Positions 1 through 6,965 of a stretch of 64,000 bases of DNA are shown one piece after another. The stretch comes from Kribbella steppae. GTDB lineage: Bacteria > Actinomycetota > Actinomycetes > Propionibacteriales > Kribbellaceae. Within the stretch, counting starts at the first letter, position 1. Every line of letters begins with the position of its first letter. The notes below the pieces were generated by a model that worked only from the letters and a program-made list of their open reading frames with translations, did no database searches and was not told the DNA's origin. The position numbers and the translations under genes were made by a program. The DNA lies in contig NZ_SLWN01000019.1 in assembly GCF_004342025.1 (NCBI RefSeq), forward strand, positions 1 to 64,000. Direction: 5' to 3'.

Positions 1-1
1 C

Positions 2-67
2 GCCCTCATCGCCCTCGCCATGCTCACCCTCGGCGGCTACCGACCACCCCTCCCCGGCCGAAACTGA
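2..67 (+). CDS. 3' end of an unidentified gene (partial)
   Basis: An open frame enters from the left edge and stops at TGA 65-67. The 21 visible residues are first hydrophobic (ALIALAMLTLGG) and then a short Pro/Arg tail, which would fit the last membrane segment and cytoplasmic tail of a membrane protein. Nothing more can be said from so short a piece. It could also be a chance open frame in GC-rich DNA. Confidence 0.35.
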   Translation, partial: ALIALAMLTLGGYRPPLPGRN

Positions 68-90
68 CCCACACATCAGACAGGAGAGCC

Positions 91-376
91 GGTTAACCCC
101 TCAACTGCACACCAACAGCCGGCCGCTGAAGGCGACCAACGCCCGCAGCCCGAAGGCAGCAGTTCAGCCGCCACCGGCAGCGGCGAACACCCGCCACCGA
201 GCGCAGCTAAACACCCGCCGCCGAAGCGGCTGAGCATCGCCGCATCCACTGACTGACCGGCGGGCCCGCAATTTCAGGGGTTAACCCCCGAGGTTGGGGG
301 TTGTCCACTCTGTATGCGAGGGGGCAACCCACCATTTGAGGGGTTAACCCCTCAAATGCGCACCAATGGCCGGCTG
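91..376. repeat. Three copies of a GGTTAACC-centred palindrome in a non-coding strip
   Basis: Between the end of the left-edge frame and the biotin carboxylase gene (68-493) I see no convincing gene. The strip holds GGTTAACCCCTC at 91-102, GGGGTTAACCCCC at 277-289, and a perfect 22-bp palindrome at 335-356 centred on GTTAAC. The first and third copies are followed by related 3' flanks (GCnCACCAA then GCCGGC; 91-124 and 342-375), so these are longer direct repeats and not only palindromes. Function is unknown; operator sites or a dispersed repeat are both possible. Confidence 0.6.
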
Positions 377-446
377 AGGAACGCGGACAGCTCGCGCCGG
401 TCGGCTGGTGGAGGGGACGAAATAGCAGTTGTCGCCGGCAAAGGGG

Positions 447-467
447 GCAAGCCGGGGGAGGGCTTGC
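447..467 (-). terminator. Hairpin behind the biotin carboxylase gene
   Basis: GCAAGCC (447-453) pairs with GGCTTGC (461-467) around a 7-nt G-rich loop, starting 27 bases past the carboxylase stop codon on the minus strand. There is no clear U tract, as is common in actinomycete terminators. Confidence 0.45.
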
Positions 468-493
468 AGGTGGTGGCGGAGGTGGGGGTTGGG

Positions 494-2275
494 TCAGTCT
501 TTGATTTCGCAGAGGATGGCGCCGGCGGTGACGGTGGTGCCTACTTCGGCGGTGAGGGCGGTGATGGTGCCGGACTTGTGGGCGTTGAGGGGTTGTTCCA
601 TCTTCATTGCCTCGAGGACGACGATCAGGTCGCCTTCGGCAACGGTCGCGCCTTCCTCGACGGCGATCTTGACGATGGTGCCCTGCATCGGTGACGTGAG
701 TGAGTCGCCGGATGCGGCCGAACCCTTGCCGGAAGCGCCCGCGCGGCGAGTCGGCTTCTTCTTCCCACCTGCCGCACCGCCGGCCGCGACCGCGGATGCG
801 CCGAGACCGGCCGGCAGCACGACCTCGAGTCGCTTACCGCCGACCTCGACCGTCACCTTCTCGCGTTCGGCGGTCTCGACGGGCTCCGCAGTCGGTCCGT
901 CGTACGGCGGGATCTGGTTGTCGTACTCGGTCTCGATCCAGCGGGTGTGCACCTTGAGACCGTCGTCGCCGATGAAGGCCGGGTCCGACACCACGGCTGC
1001 GTGGAACGGGATGACCGTCGGCATCCCCTCGACGACGAACTCGCGCAGCGCTCGCCGGGACCGCTCCAGTGCTTGGGTCCGGTCGCGTCCGGACACGATC
1101 AGCTTCGCGACCAGCGAGTCGAACGCACCCGGCACCGTCTCGCCTTGGTCGTAGCCGCCGTCGAGCCGCACGCCCGGACCGGACGGCGCGTGCCAGCGGG
1201 TCAACGTGCCCGGTGCGGGCAGGAATCCACGACCCGCGTCCTCGGCGTTGATCCGGAACTCGATCGAGTGACCTGACACGACGGGATCGTCGTACCCGAG
1301 CTCCTCGCCGTTGGCGATCCGGAACATCTCCCGGACCAGGTCGATCCCGGTGACCTCTTCGCTGACCGGGTGCTCGACCTGCAGCCGGGTGTTCACCTCG
1401 AGGAACGAGATCAGCCCGTCCTGCCCGACCAGGAACTCGCAGGTGCCGGCCCCGACGTACCCGGCCTCACGCAGGATCGCCTTCGACGCCGAGTACAAAG
1501 TCTCCATCTGCTCATCGGAAAGGAACGGCGCCGGCGCCTCTTCGACCAGCTTCTGGTAGCGGCGCTGCAGCGAGCAGTCCCGGGTGGAGACGACCACGAC
1601 GTTGCCATGGGCATCGGCCAGGCACTGGGTCTCGACGTGCCGCGGCTTGTCCAAGTACCGCTCGACGAAGCACTCGCCGCGGCCGAACGCGCTGACCGCC
1701 TCACGGGTGGCCGACTCGAACAGCTCCGGCACCTCGTCCAGCGTGCGGGCGACCTTCATGCCGCGGCCGCCACCGCCGTACGCCGCCTTGATCGCGATCG
1801 GCAGGCCGTACTCCTCGGCGAATGCGACCACCTCGGAAGCGTCCGCGACCGGGTCCGGCGTACCGGGGACCTGCGGCGCACCGACCTTGTCGGCGATGTG
1901 CCGCGCCTTGACCTTGTCGCCGAGGGAGTCGATCGCCGACGGCGGCGGGCCGATCCAGATCAGCCCGGCGTCGATCACCGCCTGGGCGAACTCGGCGTTC
2001 TCGGCCAGGAAGCCATACCCCGGATGTACGGCGTCCGCACCCGAGCGGGCCGCGACGTCGAGGATCTTGGCGATGTTCAGGTAGGAGTCGGCCGGTGTCG
2101 CGCCGTCCAGCGAGTACGCCTCGTCGGCGAGCCGGACGAACAGGGCGTCGCGGTCCTGCTCGGCGTACACGGCGACACTGCCCAGTCCCGAATCGGCGGC
2201 GGCGCGGATGACCCGGACGGCGATCTCGCCCCGGTTGGCCACCAGCACCTTGGTGATCTGCTTGCTGTCGGACAC
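494..2275 (-). CDS. Acyl-CoA carboxylase alpha subunit (biotin carboxylase + biotin carrier domain)
   Basis: 593 aa. It carboxylates biotin with ATP and bicarbonate and carries it to a separate carboxyltransferase beta subunit to make malonyl- or methylmalonyl-CoA in the cytoplasm. The N-terminus has the biotin carboxylase start KVLVANRGEIAVRVIRAA; the ATP-grasp glycine loop GGGGRGMKV and the EVNTRLQVEHPVSE catalytic segment follow. A Gly/Ala/Lys-rich linker (about residues 495-520) joins the C-terminal biotinyl domain with EAMKMEQ, biotinylated lysine K558. The start is GTG with GAAGGGAG just upstream. Full length for the actinobacterial AccA/BccA/PccA class. Candidate partners in this window are the beta subunits at 31179 and 56226, and BirA at the right edge is the ligase that would biotinylate it. 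Which acyl-CoA it serves cannot be read from this subunit. Confidence 0.96.
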   Translation of the reverse strand: MSDSKQITKVLVANRGEIAVRVIRAAADSGLGSVAVYAEQDRDALFVRLADEAYSLDGATPADSYLNIAKILDVAARSGADAVHPGYGFLAENAEFAQAVIDAGLIWIGPPPSAIDSLGDKVKARHIADKVGAPQVPGTPDPVADASEVVAFAEEYGLPIAIKAAYGGGGRGMKVARTLDEVPELFESATREAVSAFGRGECFVERYLDKPRHVETQCLADAHGNVVVVSTRDCSLQRRYQKLVEEAPAPFLSDEQMETLYSASKAILREAGYVGAGTCEFLVGQDGLISFLEVNTRLQVEHPVSEEVTGIDLVREMFRIANGEELGYDDPVVSGHSIEFRINAEDAGRGFLPAPGTLTRWHAPSGPGVRLDGGYDQGETVPGAFDSLVAKLIVSGRDRTQALERSRRALREFVVEGMPTVIPFHAAVVSDPAFIGDDGLKVHTRWIETEYDNQIPPYDGPTAEPVETAEREKVTVEVGGKRLEVVLPAGLGASAVAAGGAAGGKKKPTRRAGASGKGSAASGDSLTSPMQGTIVKIAVEEGATVAEGDLIVVLEAMKMEQPLNAHKSGTITALTAEVGTTVTAGAILCEIKD

Positions 2276-2382
2276 AGCTGACTCCCTTCGGCCAGCCTGA
2301 GTCTAGGGTCAAGCCGCCCCTCAGCGAGACAGGGCGTTTCTCACATCGTGCCCTGAATCGCCGTGCCCGGGTTGGCCGTGCA

Positions 2383-2859
2383 CTAAATGGCCTTGCCCTG
2401 GATCCGGGCGCACTGCTCGGCCTCGTACGCCTTGGCCGCGGTCCGGGCCTTGTCGAGCAGTTTCTCCAGCGTCTCGCGCTCGGACGGGGTGAGCGCCTGC
2501 AGGGGCGGAGAGTCGGTGCCGCGGATGTCGTTCATCCGCTCGAGCATGGCCCGGCCCTCCGTCGTCACCACCAGCGTCTTGACCCGGCGGTCCTGCGGGT
2601 CGACCTGCCGCTCGACCAGGCCGGCCTTCTCCAGCCGGTCGACGAACGGCGTCACGTTCGACGGGTCGCACCCGAGCATCGAGGCGAGCGCGCGGGTCGG
2701 CACCGGACGGTCGGGATCCAGTTGCAGCAGGGATCTGGCGAGGGTGTCGGTCAGGCCGAGGTCGGCAGCGAAGCGCTGGTTGTAGTGCCGCGCCATCCAC
2801 AGCGAGACGTCCATCACCTGCTGGGCGAGCCCTGCCAGCTGATCCCGTTCCGAAGCCAT
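2383..2859 (-). CDS. MarR-family transcriptional regulator
   Basis: 158 aa, typical MarR length. The central winged helix is clear: LASMLGCDPSNVTPFVDRLEKAGLVERQVDPQDRRVK holds the recognition helix and the wing with the family DxRRxK signature (here DPQDRRVK). The gene is divergent from the DUF6069 membrane protein at 2968, with 108 bp between the starts. That gap carries three TCTCCA half-sites and a TGGAGATTCTCCA palindrome, so it probably controls itself and the membrane protein. The ligand is unknown. Confidence 0.92.
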   Translation of the reverse strand: MASERDQLAGLAQQVMDVSLWMARHYNQRFAADLGLTDTLARSLLQLDPDRPVPTRALASMLGCDPSNVTPFVDRLEKAGLVERQVDPQDRRVKTLVVTTEGRAMLERMNDIRGTDSPPLQALTPSERETLEKLLDKARTAAKAYEAEQCARIQGKAI

Positions 2860-2895
2860 AGGTCGAGTTTAGCCATGGATCTCGATAGTTGACTT

Positions 2896-2950
2896 TCTCC
2901 AGCATCTGGCCACAAGATTAGTGGAGATTCTCCATCATTGATGATCTCCA
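2896..2950. promoter_or_regulatory. Candidate MarR operator region
   Basis: The half-site TCTCCA occurs at 2896-2901, 2929-2934 and 2945-2950. The middle copy forms the perfect palindrome TGGAGATTCTCCA (2922-2934), and ATCATTGATGAT (2934-2945) adjoins it. The cluster lies between the divergent marR and DUF6069 starts. Binding is inferred. Confidence 0.5.
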
Positions 2951-2967
2951 GAAAATGAGGACTCCTG

Positions 2968-3414
2968 ATGTCCGCACTAGTAGTCGCGTCTGTCCGCACC
3001 CGTCGTACCTCCAGAGCAGCCGCAACCGGATTGGCCGCGGTCGGCGCGTTCCTCGTCTGGCTGGTCGCCGATCCGTTGCTGGGCGTCGACTTCGACGTCA
3101 CCAGATCCGGTACGACGACAGTCGTCGGCCCGGGCATGGTGATCTTCATGGCGCTCGGCGCCGGCCTGGTCGGCTGGGTGTTCTTGGCGCTGCTCGAACG
3201 GTTCACCACGCAGGCTCGCCGGGTGTGGGTGATCACGGCGTCCGTTGTGCTGCTGCTCTCGTTGGTGATGCCGTTCAACTCAGGCGAGATCGCCACCGAC
3301 GCCAAGGTGTCCTTGCTGCTGATGCACGTGGTCGTCGGCGCGGTGCTGATCCCGCTTTACGCCCGTACGGCGAGTGGGCGCTCGAAGAAGGACTCGAGTA
3401 CGACGATCGTCTGA
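2968..3414 (+). CDS. DUF6069-like integral membrane protein
   Basis: 148 aa with four predicted membrane segments: about residues 18-38, 54-76, 88-102 and 115-132. The pattern and length fit the DUF6069 family of small actinobacterial membrane proteins, whose function is not known. It is divergent from a MarR gene, so it may be a ligand-induced gene. Its 3' end overlaps the convergent AsnC gene by 58 bases, and the last residues (SGRSKKDSSTTIV) are encoded in that overlap. Confidence 0.8.
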   Translation: MSALVVASVRTRRTSRAAATGLAAVGAFLVWLVADPLLGVDFDVTRSGTTTVVGPGMVIFMALGAGLVGWVFLALLERFTTQARRVWVITASVVLLLSLVMPFNSGEIATDAKVSLLLMHVVVGAVLIPLYARTASGRSKKDSSTTIV

Positions 3415-3809
3415 GTGCTGGTCACGCCGTTCACTTGATGCAGTGCGCGCAAGGTCGCCTGGAGGTCCTCGGTCGTCGTCGTTCGCACCTTGACCAGGAC
3501 TGATGCGGGCCCGGCGATGATGTGCGCCTCCTGGACTGCGGAGATGTCCTGCAGCGCGCGCAGTGTCGGCTCGTCGCCCATCCAGGCATCCGTGTCGAGC
3601 AGGACATAGGCGAGTACGCCGTTCCCCAGTGCGGCTGGATCGACTTCGACCGTGGTCCGCCGGATCACTCCGGACGCCTTCAGTTTCTTGACTCGCTCGT
3701 GCGCCGCCCCCGCGGACAACCCGACGGCTTGACCGAGGGCGGCGTACGACTGGGTGGCGTCATCCTGCAGCCGAGCCAGCAGTTGCCGATCCACATCGTC
3801 TATGGTCAT
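3357..3809 (-). CDS. Lrp/AsnC-family transcriptional regulator
   Basis: 150 aa. The N-terminal helix-turn-helix (TIDDVDRQLLARLQDDATQS followed by a second HTH helix and AHERVKKLKASGVIRR) and the C-terminal ligand-binding RAM domain are both complete. ATG at 3809 is taken over an in-frame GTG two codons upstream because GGGTGAT lies just before it. It is divergent from the tandem SMP-30 genes; an inverted repeat CTCATCCT...AGGATGAG in the shared promoter suggests it regulates them. The effector is unknown, but family members usually sense amino acids or related small acids. Confidence 0.92.
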   Translation of the reverse strand: MTIDDVDRQLLARLQDDATQSYAALGQAVGLSAGAAHERVKKLKASGVIRRTTVEVDPAALGNGVLAYVLLDTDAWMGDEPTLRALQDISAVQEAHIIAGPASVLVKVRTTTTEDLQATLRALHQVNGVTSTQTIVVLESFFERPLAVRA

Positions 3810-3827
3810 GATCACCCTTTACCAAAC

Positions 3828-3861
3828 CTCATCCTATGAAGTACAACGATAACAGGATGAG
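3828..3861. promoter_or_regulatory. Candidate AsnC operator between divergent genes
   Basis: CTCATCCT (3828-3835) and AGGATGAG (3854-3861) form a perfect 8-bp inverted repeat with an 18-bp spacer, midway between the AsnC start (3809) and the first SMP-30 start (3880). This spacing suits a dimeric Lrp/AsnC protein. Inference only. Confidence 0.5.
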
Positions 3862-3879
3862 ATTCGACAGGGGAGCACC

Positions 3880-4794
3880 ATGACCATCACGCTGTCACCT
3901 CCGCCGCCACGGATCCGGGCCGAGCTCGTCGTCCTCGACGAGCGGTTCCGGAAGATCGCGGGGGACGAGTACGTCGAGTGCCTGTACGACGGCGGTCGCT
4001 GGCTGGAAGGGCCGGCGTACGCACCCGCCTGGCGCTGTCTGATCTTCAGCGACATCCCGAGCGACCGGCTGCTCCGCTGGGACGAGGTCTCCGGCCACGT
4101 GTCCGTCTTCCGGCAGCCGTCCGGCTATGTCAACGGCAACACCCTTGACCGCGAGGGCCGCCTGATCAGCTGCTCGCAGGGTGACCGTCAGGTCGTCCGG
4201 ACCGAGTACGACGGCTCGCGCACGGTGCTCGCGTCACACCTGGACGGCCGCCGGCTGAACAGCCCGAACGATGTCGTGGTGAAGAGCGACGGCTCGGTCT
4301 GGTTCACCGACCCGCCGTACGGGATCACCTCGAACTACGAAGGGCACGCGGCCGAGCAGGAGATCGACGGCTGCCACGTCTACCGGGTCGGGCCCGACGG
4401 GGCGCTGACCGTCGTCGCGGACGACTTCACCCGCCCGAACGGACTCGCGTTCTCCCTCGACGAGTCCCAGTTGTACGTCGTGGACACTCCGGCCAAGCAC
4501 ATCCGCCGCTTCGACGTGGACGGCGACAAACTGCTCGGCGGTGCGGTGTTCGCACCATGCGAGGCAGGTATGTTCGACGGCGTCAGGCTGGACAGCGCCG
4601 GCCGAGTCTGGGCGGCAACGCACGAAGGCGTCCACTGTTTCGACCCGGATGGCACCCTGATCGGCAAGCTCCTGCTGCCCGACGTCGTCTCCAACCTCTG
4701 CTTCGGCGGCCCCAAAGGCAACCGCCTGTTCATCACCGCGACCACGTCGGTCTGGTCTTGGCTGCTGACCACAACCGGCGCGCCGCGGTGGTGA
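3880..4794 (+). CDS. SMP-30/gluconolactonase family protein, copy 1
   Basis: 304 aa. A six-bladed beta-propeller of the SMP-30/gluconolaconase/LRE family, which hydrolyses sugar lactones with a bound divalent metal. Visible family landmarks are WLEGPAYAP (metal-ligand Glu in the first blade), LNSPNDVVVKSDGSVWFTDPPYGI (ligand Asn) and DDFTRPNGLAFSLDESQLYVVD (ligand Asn and Asp region). A GGGGAG ribosome site precedes the ATG. It is followed 50 bp later by a close paralogue, and a divergent AsnC regulator lies upstream. The natural lactone is unknown; no sugar catabolic genes are adjacent. Confidence 0.93.
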   Translation: MTITLSPPPPRIRAELVVLDERFRKIAGDEYVECLYDGGRWLEGPAYAPAWRCLIFSDIPSDRLLRWDEVSGHVSVFRQPSGYVNGNTLDREGRLISCSQGDRQVVRTEYDGSRTVLASHLDGRRLNSPNDVVVKSDGSVWFTDPPYGITSNYEGHAAEQEIDGCHVYRVGPDGALTVVADDFTRPNGLAFSLDESQLYVVDTPAKHIRRFDVDGDKLLGGAVFAPCEAGMFDGVRLDSAGRVWAATHEGVHCFDPDGTLIGKLLLPDVVSNLCFGGPKGNRLFITATTSVWSWLLTTTGAPRW

Positions 4795-4844
4795 AGGAAT
4801 AGGCTTTCCGGCAGACGGGGCAGTCGACTTCGTGAGGAGTGGTG

Positions 4845-5774
4845 ATGACGGGCATTCTCGAGCCGCTGGCTGGTACGGCGCCGGCTGTCTGGCAGAAGCT
4901 GGACGACCGGTTCGAAGGCATCCGCGGGGACAGGCTGCTCGAGCGGCTGTGGACCGGTGGGCGGTGGGTGGAGGGGCCTGTGTACTCGCCGGCCGGCCGC
5001 TATCTGCTCTGGAGCGACATTCCGAACGACCGCATCCTGCGCTGGGACGAGACGTCGTACCAGGTCTCGATCTTCCGGCACCCGGCCGGGAACACGAACG
5101 GGCACACCCTCGACACCGAGGGCCGTCTGGTCAGCTGTGAGCACGGGAATCGCCGCGTCACCCGGACCGAGCACCACGGTGCCGTGACTGTGCTCGCCTC
5201 CGAGTACGACGGGAAGCGGCTGAACAGCCCGAACGACGTGGTGGTGAAGCGCGACGGCTCGGTCTGGTTCACCGACCCGGCGTACGGGATCGACTCCGAC
5301 TACGAGGGCTACAAGGGCGAGATCGAGACGGGTGGTTGCCACGTCTACCGGGTCTCGCCGGACGGCGTGCTGACCCGGGTCGCCGACGACTTCAACCGGC
5401 CGAACGGGCTCGCCTTCTCGCTGGACGAATCGTTGCTCTACATCGCCGATTCCGAGGAAGGGACGATCCGGGTCTTCACCGTGGACGGCGACAAGCTGTC
5501 CGGCGGCGACCTGTTCGCCGAGTGCGGTAACGGGATCTTCGACGGTTTCCGGCTCGACACCGAAGGCCGCATCTGGGCCTCGGCGGCCGACGGTGTGCAC
5601 GTCTACCACCCGGACGGCACCCTGCTCGGCAAACTCCTCGTCCCTGAGACCGTCTCCAATCTCACCTGGGGCGGGCCCAAGCGCAACCGGCTCTTCCTCA
5701 CCGCGACCACGTCGGTCTACTCCCTCTTCACCACCGTCAACGGCGCCCCCGGCCCCTACGGCCCACGCCGCTGA
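4845..5774 (+). CDS. SMP-30/gluconolactonase family protein, copy 2
   Basis: 309 aa from ATG 4845. GTG codons at 4839 and 4842 are also in frame, but the GAGGAG ribosome site (4834-4839) overlaps the first, so ATG is preferred. It has the same propeller landmarks as its neighbour: WVEGPVYSP, LNSPNDVVVKRDGSVWFTDP, DDFNRPNGLAFSLDES. The two genes match closely along their whole length, including long identical DNA stretches, so they arose by tandem duplication. A strong hairpin directly after the stop ends the unit. The role is presumably the same lactonase chemistry with altered specificity. Confidence 0.93.
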   Translation: MTGILEPLAGTAPAVWQKLDDRFEGIRGDRLLERLWTGGRWVEGPVYSPAGRYLLWSDIPNDRILRWDETSYQVSIFRHPAGNTNGHTLDTEGRLVSCEHGNRRVTRTEHHGAVTVLASEYDGKRLNSPNDVVVKRDGSVWFTDPAYGIDSDYEGYKGEIETGGCHVYRVSPDGVLTRVADDFNRPNGLAFSLDESLLYIADSEEGTIRVFTVDGDKLSGGDLFAECGNGIFDGFRLDTEGRIWASAADGVHVYHPDGTLLGKLLVPETVSNLTWGGPKRNRLFLTATTSVYSLFTTVNGAPGPYGPRR

Positions 5775-5800
5775 CCGTCTCCCTCGGACGAGGGAGACGG
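5775..5800 (+). terminator. Hairpin terminator after the SMP-30 pair
   Basis: CCGTCTCCCTC (5775-5785) and GAGGGAGACGG (5790-5800) are perfect 11-bp arms around a GGAC loop, beginning on the base after the stop codon. Confidence 0.8.
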
Positions 5801-5892
5801 TTGGTCCTGGAGATGGATCACGCGGGGGTGGTGTGGATGACAGCGTTCTTCGGGTGGCCCGCGCGAGGCGGGCCGGACCCGAAGGAGTTTGC

Positions 5893-6918
5893 GTGCGAAG
5901 CCCGAAGTTCATCCGTCGATCGGTGGTCGCCGGAGCGCTGGCATTGCTGGTAGCGGCCGGCGCCGCCCCGTCGTCGTCGGCCGCCAATGGTTCCGCGAGT
6001 ACGAGCCCGGTGATGCGGGTGTCCGGGGCCGGTGGCGGCTACCTGGGCCCGGAGTGGCCGGGGATGGAAGGCGACCCGGTGCGGTTCGAGATCGACGGCC
6101 GCGCCACCGACCCGCTGCACCCGTCCGGCTCGTTCCACGTCGTCCACCGCAAGCCCGACGGCCGGCTGCTCGCTGAGTTCAGCGGCCGGATCACCAGCCT
6201 GACCGCGGTCGACGAGGTCGCCGTAGTCACCGGCGTGATCGATGCCGCCGAACACCCGGACGTGCCGTTGGAGTTTGTCGGCAAGCCGGTCGCCTTCACC
6301 GTGTACGACGGCGGCGAACAGGACCGGATCGGCTGGATGTGGGGCTTCTTCGGCGCCCCGGTGAGCCTGCTCCAGGGCACCGCACCGGTGTTCGCCCTGA
6401 CCGACGGAGGCTTCCGGGTCGAGGGCGGCCCGCTCCCACGCGGTGCTCAGGGCAACGGTCCGACGGACGCGATGAAGGCCGCGGGCGATGCTCCGACGGT
6501 CGCGGTGAAGGCGGCCGGCGACGGTACGACGGTTGCCGCGGTGCTCGGTGGTCCGAGCCCGTCGTCGCGCGGATCGATGCGGTTCGAACTCGCCGCGCAC
6601 GTACCGGCCGGCGGCGACGCGACGCAGGTCCAGGGCAGCTTCCACTTCCGCGACAGTGGCGCGTCCGAGGCTGACGTCGAGGGTCGGCTCACCTGCCTGG
6701 TCGCAGGCGGACCCGTCGCGATCACCACCGGCGTGGTGACGAAATCCAGCGATCCGGCGCAGATCGGCAAGCCGGTGTCGTTCTCGCTCAAGGACGGCAA
6801 GGTCGACCGCCTCGGCTGGCTCTTCAGCTGGTCGGCCGCCCAGCCCTCGATCGCCGACTGCATGTCGACCGTCCCGTTCTACGCCCCACAGTGGGGCGGC
6901 CTCGTCGTCCAGCCGTAG
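5893..6918 (+). CDS. Secreted protein with two internal repeats, unknown function
   Basis: 341 aa from GTG 5893 (AAGGAG at 5882-5887); a longer open frame upstream overlaps the SMP-30 gene and is rejected. Residues 1-35 form a signal peptide: RSPKFIRRS, a hydrophobic Ala/Leu core, then AAPSSSAAN. The mature part is two copies of one domain: GSFHVVHRKPDG...VTGVID...GKPVAFTVYDGGEQDRIGWMWGF and GSFHFRDSG...TTGVVT...GKPVSFSLKDGKVDRLGWLFSW. A Gly/Ala-rich spacer with the tandem motif VKAAGD separates them. I do not recognise the domain. It has no catalytic motif I can name; an exported binding or structural protein is possible. Confidence 0.85.
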   Translation: MRSPKFIRRSVVAGALALLVAAGAAPSSSAANGSASTSPVMRVSGAGGGYLGPEWPGMEGDPVRFEIDGRATDPLHPSGSFHVVHRKPDGRLLAEFSGRITSLTAVDEVAVVTGVIDAAEHPDVPLEFVGKPVAFTVYDGGEQDRIGWMWGFFGAPVSLLQGTAPVFALTDGGFRVEGGPLPRGAQGNGPTDAMKAAGDAPTVAVKAAGDGTTVAAVLGGPSPSSRGSMRFELAAHVPAGGDATQVQGSFHFRDSGASEADVEGRLTCLVAGGPVAITTGVVTKSSDPAQIGKPVSFSLKDGKVDRLGWLFSWSAAQPSIADCMSTVPFYAPQWGGLVVQP

Positions 6919-6926
6919 GAAGAGGA

Positions 6927-6960
6927 CCCGGGTACGACGCCGGCCGGCGTCGTACCCGGG
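6927..6960. terminator. 34-bp perfect palindrome, bidirectional terminator
   Basis: A perfect palindrome of two 17-bp arms (CCCGGGTACGACGCCGG and its complement) with no spacer sits between the convergent secreted-protein gene (stop 6918) and Nramp-like gene (stop 6966). Folded, it gives a long stem with a tight loop for both transcripts. Confidence 0.8.
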
Positions 6961-6965
6961 ATCGG

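Noticed and set aside
5593..5892. Upstream extension of the secreted-protein frame into the SMP-30 gene
   Set aside because: GTG 5893 has AAGGAG and starts directly with a signal peptide; the extension overlaps a convincing gene and a terminator.
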